DNA from: JABWBR01 sp036741235
GTDB taxonomy: Bacteria; Bacteroidota; Bacteroidia; Chitinophagales; Saprospiraceae
Direction: 5' to 3'
Assembly: GCA_036741235.1 (NCBI GenBank)
Contig: DAINSQ010000002.1
Span: forward strand, 52,476 to 116,475
DNA: 64,000 bases
The position numbers and the translations under genes are program-made. Positions within the stretch are counted from its first letter, which is position 1. Each line of letters begins with the position of its first letter. The notes beneath the pieces are model-generated. The model saw only the letters and a program-made list of their open reading frames with translations. It did no database searches and had not been told where the DNA came from. Positions 1 through 7,692 of the stretch are shown one piece after another.

Positions 1-2387
1 ACGCGTTGTCCTTCCACGACGGGGCTGCCCCCGTAGATGAGGTTTTGATTGGTTTTTGCCGCCACGTTGATGCCCGAGAAAAAGTCGTATTCAGATACCC
101 AACGCCCCCAGGCGGTAGCGAAAAATCCATTTTTGGAATAGTTAAGCCCCAAGCCCACCTTGTGATCAGGGGTATTGATCGGCAAGTCGTTTTCGTCAAC
201 TTTGCCGTTGCGATTGCCGTCATTTTTCAGGTCGTCGGTGTTGAGGTCGTAGCCGAACCACGAGTAGTTGAGGGTACCGGTGAGGCCGTCTATGAGGCTC
301 ACGTTGAGGCCCATGTCAAAGCCATAGGTATTTACCTGGCCGAAGTTGACATAGGTGAGGACCAGGTCGGCGCCTGTGCTGCCGTCGGGCAGGGTGGTGG
401 CAGCGGCAATTTCAGAAATATCCTGATCGCCGCGCTGGGTGGCATAACCCCTGATACGCGGAATATTGGGCGTAGCGGGGTTGTTGTCGTGGTCGTACAG
501 GTCGCGGTCGGTGGCTACGTTGATCGAGGGGCTCAGGAAGTTCTCCGATTGGTTGTAGTAAGCATTGGCATCGAGGTAGACGCGTTTGCCGATTTGGGCT
601 TTATAACCCAACTCAACCGTTCTGATTTTTTCAACTTGTAGTTTTTCTACTTCAAACTCGCCGACAACTTGTTGCGTGCTTACGTCAACTTCCTTGATGG
701 TAAAGCCTTCGCCGTTGCCCAGCAATACGCCGCCGAAGATATTGGCCGACAGGTTGAGGATGGTGGGCGCTGCTATGCCTTCCCCGTAAGTGAGGCGCAG
801 CGCGCTGTTGTCAAGTGCGTATACAAGCGCTGCTTTGGGAATAAAGTTAAAGCCGTACAAATCGTGGTTGTCGGCGCGGGCAGCCAAAACTGCGCGCAGG
901 CGGCCGAATTTGCGCTCAAGTTGCAGGTAGCCGCCCAACTGGCCGATCTCGATGGGGCCGTCTTTGTCGAGCAAATAAGTTTGCTTGCTATCCGCCTTGT
1001 CGCGTTGGTATTGCACGCCTACAATAAAATCGAAAAGCTTGGGCAACTGGTAGTTGTATTGTACTTCAGCATTGAGACGCTGGGAGTAGTCCTGGAAGAT
1101 AGCGCCGCGCGGCAAAGCCAATCCCGTCGTATCAGAAAGTCGGAACCATTGTGTAGCGATAGAATTCTGGCGTGCTACATCTTCCGGAAAACCGGCGGCG
1201 GTATAGGTGAAGTGGTTCACCGTGCGCTGGTTCATGGCGATGGTGCTGTCGGTTGTACTCCATGAGTTATAAACATTTACGAACAGGCGTGGCGACACGT
1301 AGCGGGCCTGCAACCAGGATACGCGCCAATCGCGAATCTGGTTGCGGCCGGCATTCGTGTTGCCGATGTTGTTGCTATTGCTGGCGCCATAGCCGACAAT
1401 GATATCCGACGTACTATTCACACTATAATAAGCCTGGGCCTCTCCGCGCAGCGAGTTGAACTCGCGGTCGAGCAGGTATTCCGGCAGGGCGATGGCGCCG
1501 CCGGGCGCAGCAGCATTGAGGATATAAACCGTATCTACAAAATCAAATTCTTCCCCCTGGGTATATTCGCCGCTGATTTTAAAGGCAAATTTGTCGCTCA
1601 GTTTCATAGCATGGCGCAGGCGTGCCGTAAATACGCCCTGGTTGCCGGCGCCGAGCGCTACCGTTGTGCCCTGTGAGGTGCGAGGATCTTTGGTAATAGT
1701 GTTGAGCAGGCCGTTGTGGGCGTTGGGGCCGTATAGCGCCGACGAAGGTCCAAGGATAACTTCGATGCGCTCAACATCTTCTTTTACGGTAGTGCTCAGG
1801 GCGCCCAGCGGCAGGCCCGTTGCGATAAGCGAAGAAAAACGGTTGTCGTTAATTTGCAGGTTTTTCGGGTTGAAAGCGCTGTTGAAGCCCCGGGCATTGA
1901 TGCCGATGCCTAATACGCCCGAGCGCACATAGTCAACGCCTTTCTGACGACCCAGTAGCTCCGCCACGTTGAACGAGGGCAGTTCGGCTATTGCTCTGGA
2001 ACCTATCACCGATATGGTGGCAGGCGCATTCGTGCGCTTTTCTGCACGGCGCGAGGCTGATACCACTACCTCGCTACCTTGTATACCGGTGGTAGCCAAT
2101 TGTACATTTACGGTGGTAGCTTTGCCGCCTTCAACAGTAGCAGCTACCGTTTGCGTTTCGTAACCAACGTAAGACACCAGCAGTACATAAGTTCCAGGCG
2201 CCAGTGAAATTTCGTAGGCGCCGTCAGCATCAGTAAAAGCGCCGTTATTGGTGCCTTCCACTACCACTGAAGCGCCGGTCAGCGCTTCTCCGCTGCCTTG
2301 GTCGCTCACTTTGCCGGCAATGGAGCCGCGCTGCGCAACCGCATAAAGGCTGCACAATAAACAGATGAGTGTAAATGTCTTTTTCAT
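1..2387 (-). CDS. TonB-dependent outer-membrane receptor, C-terminus missing at window edge
   Basis: Reading the minus strand from the ATG at 2387 gives one open frame to base 1 (at least 795 codons), so the gene is cut by the window edge. The product starts with a signal peptide (MKKTFTLICLLCSLYAVAQ), then a carboxypeptidase-regulatory-like beta domain (about residues 20-100), then a plug domain with EVVVSASRR, a VIGSRAIAELPSFNVAELLGRQKGV-type stretch and a plug-end motif RIEVILGPSSALYGPNAHNG. The remainder is the start of the 22-strand barrel, rich in alternating aromatic and polar residues. Such receptors import siderophores, vitamins or oligosaccharides across the outer membrane using TonB-ExbBD energy. 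No SusD-like partner follows inside the window, so the substrate cannot be assigned. The family is clear; the ligand is unknown. Confidence 0.93.
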   Translation of the reverse strand, partial: MKKTFTLICLLCSLYAVAQRGSIAGKVSDQGSGEALTGASVVVEGTNNGAFTDADGAYEISLAPGTYVLLVSYVGYETQTVAATVEGGKATTVNVQLATTGIQGSEVVVSASRRAEKRTNAPATISVIGSRAIAELPSFNVAELLGRQKGVDYVRSGVLGIGINARGFNSAFNPKNLQINDNRFSSLIATGLPLGALSTTVKEDVERIEVILGPSSALYGPNAHNGLLNTITKDPRTSQGTTVALGAGNQGVFTARLRHAMKLSDKFAFKISGEYTQGEEFDFVDTVYILNAAAPGGAIALPEYLLDREFNSLRGEAQAYYSVNSTSDIIVGYGASNSNNIGNTNAGRNQIRDWRVSWLQARYVSPRLFVNVYNSWSTTDSTIAMNQRTVNHFTYTAAGFPEDVARQNSIATQWFRLSDTTGLALPRGAIFQDYSQRLNAEVQYNYQLPKLFDFIVGVQYQRDKADSKQTYLLDKDGPIEIGQLGGYLQLERKFGRLRAVLAARADNHDLYGFNFIPKAALVYALDNSALRLTYGEGIAAPTILNLSANIFGGVLLGNGEGFTIKEVDVSTQQVVGEFEVEKLQVEKIRTVELGYKAQIGKRVYLDANAYYNQSENFLSPSINVATDRDLYDHDNNPATPNIPRIRGYATQRGDQDISEIAAATTLPDGSTGADLVLTYVNFGQVNTYGFDMGLNVSLIDGLTGTLNYSWFGYDLNTDDLKNDGNRNGKVDENDLPINTPDHKVGLGLNYSKNGFFATAWGRWVSEYDFFSGINVAAKTNQNLIYGGSPVVEGQR

Positions 2388-2475
2388 AAGAGTCCCATAT
2401 AAAATTAACAATAAATCAGTTTATCAATTGGCACAGCAAGTCCTGCCCGCATTATTGCAAGTGTTCAAAACTTTT

Positions 2476-2505
2476 CAAAACTATTACTTAAAAAATGCCA
2501 ACCAA
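2476..2505 (-). promoter_or_regulatory. Candidate Bacteroidota promoter for the TonB-dependent receptor
   Basis: On the minus strand a perfect TAnnTTTG -7 box (TAGTTTTG, 2483-2476) lies about 90 bp before the receptor ATG. A TTG sits roughly 19 bp upstream (2505-2503). Both match the phylum's primary sigma factor consensus. The 286 bp between the receptor and the symporter stop are AT-rich and hold nothing else recognisable. Confidence 0.4.
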
Positions 2506-2673
2506 TATTTCGGTGTGAAAGTAAATGGCTTGTAAAAAATACTGAAATCGCTTTTTCTCTTTTATTGCCTTGACTTAAAGTAGGTGCTGTGTTGTTTTTT
2601 TGATTAAAAAATTGATATTCAATTGATTGGTTGCAAAATAATACAGGGTTGACTATTTTGCAGACGAGGCTGA

Positions 2674-5106
2674 TTATTTATTCAAAAAATCAATAATGGC
2701 CTCATTTACAAACGCATCGGCTTCCCATTGTACGAAGTGACCTGCGTTGGGCGCCGGCAACATTTGGCTGCCGGCAATACGTTCACGGGCAAGTGCGGCC
2801 ACCTGAGCAGTAGTCATTGCGGGGTGTAAAAAGCGGTTAGGAATGAGCATATCGTTTTCGCCATAGATGATCAGCGTAGGCAACGTTACCTTTGGCAGGC
2901 GTTCAAAAACGGGCTCATCGAGCATACCGGCTACACACTTGGGGATCATGCGGCAATAGTCGTCGTAAGCCGGCGTTTGGCGCAGCGCCAGGCGGTCGGC
3001 AATCATAAATTCGGCATCGGCGGGGAATTGTACGAAGTTGATTTCGAAATTTTTTCGGATTTGGGCCTCAGGCGTATTTTTGAGTATTTCAGGGGTGTAT
3101 ACGTTTCTGAGTATAGCTTTTTCTTTATCGTCAAAGGTTTCTATACCCGCCGGGGCCAGCAGGATAAGCTTTTTTATACGTTTGTTATTGCGCAAAACCT
3201 CGGTAAGCGCTATTTGCCCGCCCATGGAATGCCCCACCAGTATTACTTTTTTCAATTTGAGTTGCCGGATAAACGCGCTTACGGCGTCGGCAAAAAACGA
3301 CATATTATAGGCATAATCACCGCCGGTCGATTTGCCATAGCCCGGCAGATCGAGGGCTATACACCGGTATTGCGTGCTCAAAACGGCCATGTTTTTCTGC
3401 CACGATTTCAGATTGCTGCCCAGCCCGTGAATAAACAGCAGGGTATAGGCTCCTTTGCCTCGGTCGAGATAGGCAATTTTTTTTCCGTCCGGTAATTCGA
3501 CATGTCGCAAATCGGCAGGATAGGTAATATCGCTTTTCATGTCGGAATGTTGCGCTATTGAGCCTAGCGCCGGGAAAAGCAACAGTATGGAAGCGCCGAC
3601 AGCTTTAGCTGGTTTTATCCTATTGAAAAAAACAACGGTAAGGCCTACTACTACAGCTGACAGGATAGCCAGCGCAGCCGCAACCGCGGGATTGCGTACT
3701 TCGCCCGAGGTGTAGGGAGTGAGTCCGCCATAATACACGCTGAAGTGCACGACGATGGCGGTTGCAGAGGCTGCAATAGGAGCTGATTTAGGTATGTTTT
3801 TTCCGTAAATGCCAAACAGTACGGGTACAAAAGCAGCTGAAAAATATGCATATACGCCGTTCTGCGCCAGTATGCCCACACTTAAATTGGGGTGCAGGAG
3901 CTGGTTATAACTCCAGGCAATAGCAATAACCGCCATTATCACAATAATCATTTTGTTGATTTGGGCGAGACGGGCAGGCGCCATTTCGCCGCCGCCTGCT
4001 CGCCATTTTACCAAGGGAGCTACCAAATCGTTGGTAAAAGTGATAGATAGCGATTGTATTAACCCCTCGAGGGTTGAAAGCCCGGCAGAGAGTAGCCCCA
4101 ATACTACTAACAAACCCATGTAAACGGGGAAGGCTTTGACCACATAAGCCGGTATAATGCCGTCCATTTGGAGTGCTTTACCATTCAGGGTCAAATCCGG
4201 AAATTCAAGCCGTGCGTAAAAACCAACAAATAGAACTGCGAAAAAAATAATTTCAGCCACAATTCCCACCAGCAAATATTTATTGACATCTTTTTCGTTG
4301 CGCAACAATAGCGAGCGCGTCACAATATGTGGCTGGCACACGATAGCCACCCCTACAATAAAATTACAAAAGCCGACCTCAAACCAATCGCGAAACAGGG
4401 GGCTTTTGGGGTTTACCGGCTGAGCGAGCAAAGGGTCGATAGCCGTGATGCGACTCAAAAAGCCGTCAAGGCCTCCGCTGAAATACTCGGCGCCCGATGA
4501 TAGCATGATGATGGCCACCACTAACATCAATCCGGCTTGAATAGCGTTAGTATATACCATCGAATTGGCGCCGCCGAACATCATATATCCAAATACTATT
4601 ACTACCAGTCCGATCAAAACCCACAACTCATTAGCGCCCAATGCACTGGAAAGCACCTTGGTGATGCCTACGCATATCAATACGATAAATGTAAGCAGCA
4701 ACAGCGATAATACTGCAAACCAGTGCGCAAGTGCCTGACTATCATACCGCTTGCCCATCCACTGCGATAGCGACATTGCCTTCACAGAAGTCCCATAACG
4801 TTGGAAGCTGCGCGTAAGAATCACCAGCGAAATGATCAAGCCCAATGGTAATACCAGCGACATTGCCAGGAATGCGCTCCACCCGAACATGGCCACAAAA
4901 CCCGGATTGATTATAAATGTGGCGGCGCTGGTCACACCCGCTGCTAGCGATAACCCTACCACTACAGGTGAAAAACCCTGGCTGCCCAACGCGTAATCGC
5001 TTAGCGACTTGGTGCGTCGCGCCGCCCTGACAACAAAAAAAATCATCAGGGCAGCGTAGCCCGTTAGCAACAAGGCCGTAGCCCATATCCAATTGCCGTT
5101 TCCCAT
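2674..5106 (-). CDS. Sodium:solute symporter fused to an alpha/beta hydrolase
   Basis: The 810-residue product has two parts. Residues 1 to about 498 are a complete SSS (SLC5)-type sodium symporter with about 13 hydrophobic helices, beginning MGNGNWIWATALLLTGYAAL and including the GGANSMVYTNAIQ and GLSTLEGLIQSLSI segments. Residues about 530-810 are an alpha/beta hydrolase with the oxyanion-loop HGLG, nucleophile elbow GHSMGG (Ser627), acid GEND (Asp752) and base AGHF (His790). Between them, residues 500-519 look like a signal peptide ending SIAQ, now probably the last membrane helix. The hydrolase would be outside the cytoplasmic membrane if the segment spans it. A run of seven Ts encodes the join (bases 3632-3626 on the minus strand); one extra T would end the symporter at CAA TAG. 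The fusion may be real or an indel artefact. The solute is unknown. Confidence 0.88.
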   Translation of the reverse strand: MGNGNWIWATALLLTGYAALMIFFVVRAARRTKSLSDYALGSQGFSPVVVGLSLAAGVTSAATFIINPGFVAMFGWSAFLAMSLVLPLGLIISLVILTRSFQRYGTSVKAMSLSQWMGKRYDSQALAHWFAVLSLLLLTFIVLICVGITKVLSSALGANELWVLIGLVVIVFGYMMFGGANSMVYTNAIQAGLMLVVAIIMLSSGAEYFSGGLDGFLSRITAIDPLLAQPVNPKSPLFRDWFEVGFCNFIVGVAIVCQPHIVTRSLLLRNEKDVNKYLLVGIVAEIIFFAVLFVGFYARLEFPDLTLNGKALQMDGIIPAYVVKAFPVYMGLLVVLGLLSAGLSTLEGLIQSLSITFTNDLVAPLVKWRAGGGEMAPARLAQINKMIIVIMAVIAIAWSYNQLLHPNLSVGILAQNGVYAYFSAAFVPVLFGIYGKNIPKSAPIAASATAIVVHFSVYYGGLTPYTSGEVRNPAVAAALAILSAVVVGLTVVFFNRIKPAKAVGASILLLFPALGSIAQHSDMKSDITYPADLRHVELPDGKKIAYLDRGKGAYTLLFIHGLGSNLKSWQKNMAVLSTQYRCIALDLPGYGKSTGGDYAYNMSFFADAVSAFIRQLKLKKVILVGHSMGGQIALTEVLRNNKRIKKLILLAPAGIETFDDKEKAILRNVYTPEILKNTPEAQIRKNFEINFVQFPADAEFMIADRLALRQTPAYDDYCRMIPKCVAGMLDEPVFERLPKVTLPTLIIYGENDMLIPNRFLHPAMTTAQVAALARERIAGSQMLPAPNAGHFVQWEADAFVNEAIIDFLNK

Positions 5107-5410
5107 ATATCAGGTCAGTTTGTGTTGTCTCGCTAAGTTACGCAGCCGGCGTGCCGCGCCATGCCTTTGCAGTTCCTTTTTCAGCATGATTTTCAACTTT
5201 TCAGGGATGGACTGTAAGCGCTGTAATTGCCTTATCGGGTATTGGGTATAATTTGATTTGTGAAATTAAATTTTTGAAAATCAGATTTTTGCGATAGATT
5301 TTTCTAATAAGAAATAAGTGAAAACCGATTGTAAAACAAGCCTTGACCGAAAAATCGACAAGTTGCTGGAAAACAATGTCAAAAACGCGGTACTCACTAA
5401 TTTAGCCCCC
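5107..5410. other. Divergent intergenic region between symporter and reductase
   Basis: These 304 bp separate two divergently transcribed genes, so they must hold both promoters. A sequence GGTATAATTTGATTTG near 5246 resembles a -7 region but does not match TAnnTTTG exactly. The frame upstream of the chosen reductase ATG is open but lacks family similarity. I see no RNA gene or repeat. Confidence 0.4.
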
Positions 5411-6154
5411 ATGAAACGACTAGCAAACAAAACGGCCGTCATTACCGGCGGCGCCAGCGGTATCGGTAAAGCTACTGCGCTGCGATTTCTGGAGGAAGGC
5501 GCCAGGGTCGCTATCTGGGACATTCAGGACGAAAGGGGCCGCGCGCTCGAAGCCGACTGTCGCCGACAGGGCCTGGAGGCAAGCTATTATCGCGTAGACA
5601 CTACCAATTTTGAAGCAGTGATGCAAGCCGCTGCACAAGTGAAGGCTGATTTTGGCAGTATCGATATCCTGATCAACAATGCAGGCATTACCCGCGATTC
5701 ATCGCTAAAAAAAATGACAGGAGAACAATGGGATCAGGTCATAGCGGTCAACCTTACTGGTGTGTTCAACTGCACCAGAGCCGTCTATCCCTATATGGAA
5801 GCACAGGGCTGGGGGCGTATTATCTCGGCTTCGTCGGTAGTGGGATTGTACGGCAATTTCGGCCAAACCAACTATGTAGCCACCAAGGCCGGCGTGATCG
5901 GGATGACGAAAGTCTGGGCGCGAGAATTTGGACGTAAAGGCATTACCGCCAACGCTGTAGCTCCTGGATTCATCCATACTGAAATGATGGACACTATACC
6001 CGAGCAGGTATTGCAGGGCATGAAAGACAAAGCTCCTGCCGGCCGACTCGGCACTCCCGAAGAGGTGGCTGCCGCTTATACCTTTCTCGCTTCAGACGAG
6101 GCCGCCTTTATCAACGGGGCCACCATCAGCGTGGATGGCGGCTTGACATTGTGA
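5411..6154 (+). CDS. fabG: Short-chain dehydrogenase/reductase, FabG or acetoacetyl-CoA reductase type
   Basis: This 247-residue protein is a classical SDR of normal length. It has the cofactor motif TGGASGIG (residues 12-19), the structural NNAG (89-92), Asn114, and catalytic Ser142, Tyr155 and Lys159 (YVATK). Asp37 at the end of beta-2 favours NAD(H) over NADP(H), which is unusual for FabG and leaves open a 3-hydroxyacyl-CoA or acetoacetyl-CoA role. The start at 5411 is chosen because MKRLANKTAVITGG matches the family N-terminus; an in-frame upstream extension to 5318 lacks similarity. It is not near other fatty-acid synthesis genes, so it is likely an accessory paralogue. The gene symbol is a family label rather than a proven orthology. 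Confidence 0.85.
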   Translation: MKRLANKTAVITGGASGIGKATALRFLEEGARVAIWDIQDERGRALEADCRRQGLEASYYRVDTTNFEAVMQAAAQVKADFGSIDILINNAGITRDSSLKKMTGEQWDQVIAVNLTGVFNCTRAVYPYMEAQGWGRIISASSVVGLYGNFGQTNYVATKAGVIGMTKVWAREFGRKGITANAVAPGFIHTEMMDTIPEQVLQGMKDKAPAGRLGTPEEVAAAYTFLASDEAAFINGATISVDGGLTL

Positions 6155-6187
6155 TAATGTCCGCAAATTTTTGCATATTGTTGCCGT

Positions 6188-6283
6188 ATGCGCAACAAAC
6201 TGCAGAAATTCACTGATTTTACCCAGACGCTGCTGCCGCACGAAACGACCTGGCTGCTGGCCAACCAGCAATTTGACGATTAG
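6188..6283 (+). pseudogene. N-terminal piece of the downstream helical-repeat gene, closed by an amber codon
   Basis: An ATG at 6188 opens a frame reading MRNKLQKFTDFTQTLLPHET and continuing in the same frame as the 6347-7624 gene. A TAG at 6281-6283 (codon 32) interrupts it, but the sequence after the stop remains protein-like (AKVAILERVDSYCRRLRSNE) and leads directly into the main body. The simplest reading is one gene with a nonsense mutation or base-call error. Other genes here end in TAG, so this codon is a normal stop in the organism. Confidence 0.6.
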
Positions 6284-6346
6284 GCCAAAGTAGCTATTCT
6301 GGAACGCGTAGACAGCTATTGCCGCCGCCTTCGCAGCAACGAGTAT

Positions 6347-7624
6347 TTGCCTTACGACGAAAACCTCGACAAACGCAAATATTCCAATCTGAAAATCTGG
6401 ATTGCAGAGCGCCTACGCGCCCTCGACGTAGACATGCACCTGGAGTGGATGCTCGAAACAGAGCGAAAAATCCTGACTGATGCAATCGAACCCGCTACGG
6501 AAGACCGCTTGTTGCACGAAATTAAAAACTATACGCCAACTCGATTTTATTTTACCCGATTTTACGAACTCGTACAGTCTTATCGCCATTTTCTGCTCAT
6601 TCGTATGCGCTATGCCGATCACGATATGGCGGAGGCTTTTTTATCCAATAATAGAGCGCCCTGGTTGCGTTCCAAATCAACCATCGAAGAATTACACAGC
6701 GCTACTCTTGATATTGTGAAGCAATATGCCGGCGATGCCAGGGCATCCATCCATTGGGAGCAACGCCTCACTGAGATCTTCTACGACGAAACCCTCGACG
6801 GCTGGAGTCGCTATATGGCGCTGGTTCGCCTTACCTTTATTTATTATAATTACCGCCGTTTCGAACCTTTGCTCGAAAAATATGAGTATCTCGAACAGCA
6901 ACTCAACAAAGGGCTGTTTTATTCCAAACGCATACTGCTCAATTATTACGGTAATCGGCTGATGCTGCATGTGAAGTTTGGAGAATTTGACAAGGCGGAA
7001 TACTACGGGTATTTGTCAGTACGAGTAAAAAATATCGATTTTATCCACTACGTCAATAACCTATGTGCGGTATTATTGCGCGAAAAAAAATACCCTGAGG
7101 CGATGACGTTACTCAAGGATGCGCTGCCTGAGAGCAAAACCACTCATAGCTTTCACAATAAAATTGGATTTGTAAGTCATTTTGTGAAATGTCAAAATCA
7201 TCTGGGACAATACCTGGCTGCCGAAAATTATGCAGAAACCTACCTGCGCGCTTATCCCCGCGAGATTTTTGAAAACCGCTGGCATTTATTTTTTACCGCC
7301 TATCTCGAAAGTCTGCTGCACCAGCATAAATACGCCAAGTTGCTCAAGGTTTGCCAGAAATATAAGTTGCTGGAACGCGACAAAGCTTCGCAACACAAGT
7401 CTTTTTATCTCCCTACGCTAAGATGGTACTATGCCGTTGCTGCACTGCTCACCGATCGAGATTCGCTGGAAAAACAACAAAAAGCGCTCGCGCCCTTTAT
7501 CCCCCCGGCCATACCCGACCCCGCCAAGGCACAACAATTAGCAGATTTGTTACAACAGGTTCAGTCGCATCATGCTCCGTTAGCGGCATATCTGGGCAAG
7601 TTGGCCAAAGCTGCTGGGTGGTAG
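6347..7624 (+). CDS. Helical-repeat (TPR-like) protein of unknown function, main body
   Basis: The open part after the amber codon encodes up to 425 residues. It is almost entirely amphipathic helices with TPR-like pairs such as EKYPEAMTLLKDALPESKT, LGQYLAAENYAETYLRAYPR and HKYAKLLKVCQKYKLLERD, with many aromatic and charged residues, no signal peptide and no membrane segment. It is probably a cytoplasmic scaffold. The listed start at 6347 is a TTG chosen only because it is the first usable start codon after the in-frame TAG; similarity of composition upstream suggests the native start is 6188. It follows the reductase by 33 bp in the same direction and could be co-transcribed. The gene does not match a family I can name. 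If the amber codon is real, the short product may be made only by internal initiation or readthrough. Confidence 0.65.
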   Translation: MPYDENLDKRKYSNLKIWIAERLRALDVDMHLEWMLETERKILTDAIEPATEDRLLHEIKNYTPTRFYFTRFYELVQSYRHFLLIRMRYADHDMAEAFLSNNRAPWLRSKSTIEELHSATLDIVKQYAGDARASIHWEQRLTEIFYDETLDGWSRYMALVRLTFIYYNYRRFEPLLEKYEYLEQQLNKGLFYSKRILLNYYGNRLMLHVKFGEFDKAEYYGYLSVRVKNIDFIHYVNNLCAVLLREKKYPEAMTLLKDALPESKTTHSFHNKIGFVSHFVKCQNHLGQYLAAENYAETYLRAYPREIFENRWHLFFTAYLESLLHQHKYAKLLKVCQKYKLLERDKASQHKSFYLPTLRWYYAVAALLTDRDSLEKQQKALAPFIPPAIPDPAKAQQLADLLQQVQSHHAPLAAYLGKLAKAAGW

Positions 7625-7644
7625 GGGGGGGATGAATGGAGAGA

Positions 7645-7684
7645 GAGGGCGGGAGGATAATCGAAGATTTTTTATCCCGCCCTC
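7645..7684. terminator. Bidirectional terminator hairpin
   Basis: A perfect 10-bp inverted repeat (GAGGGCGGGA at 7645-7654, TCCCGCCCTC at 7675-7684) lies between two converging genes. Its loop contains a T run. It probably ends transcription from both sides. Confidence 0.65.
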
Positions 7685-7692
7685 ATCATACA

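Noticed and set aside
6..1265. Plus-strand open frames of 198-211 residues at the left end
   Set aside because: They are opposite the TonB-dependent receptor, whose minus-strand frame runs unbroken to the edge and has clear plug and barrel motifs.
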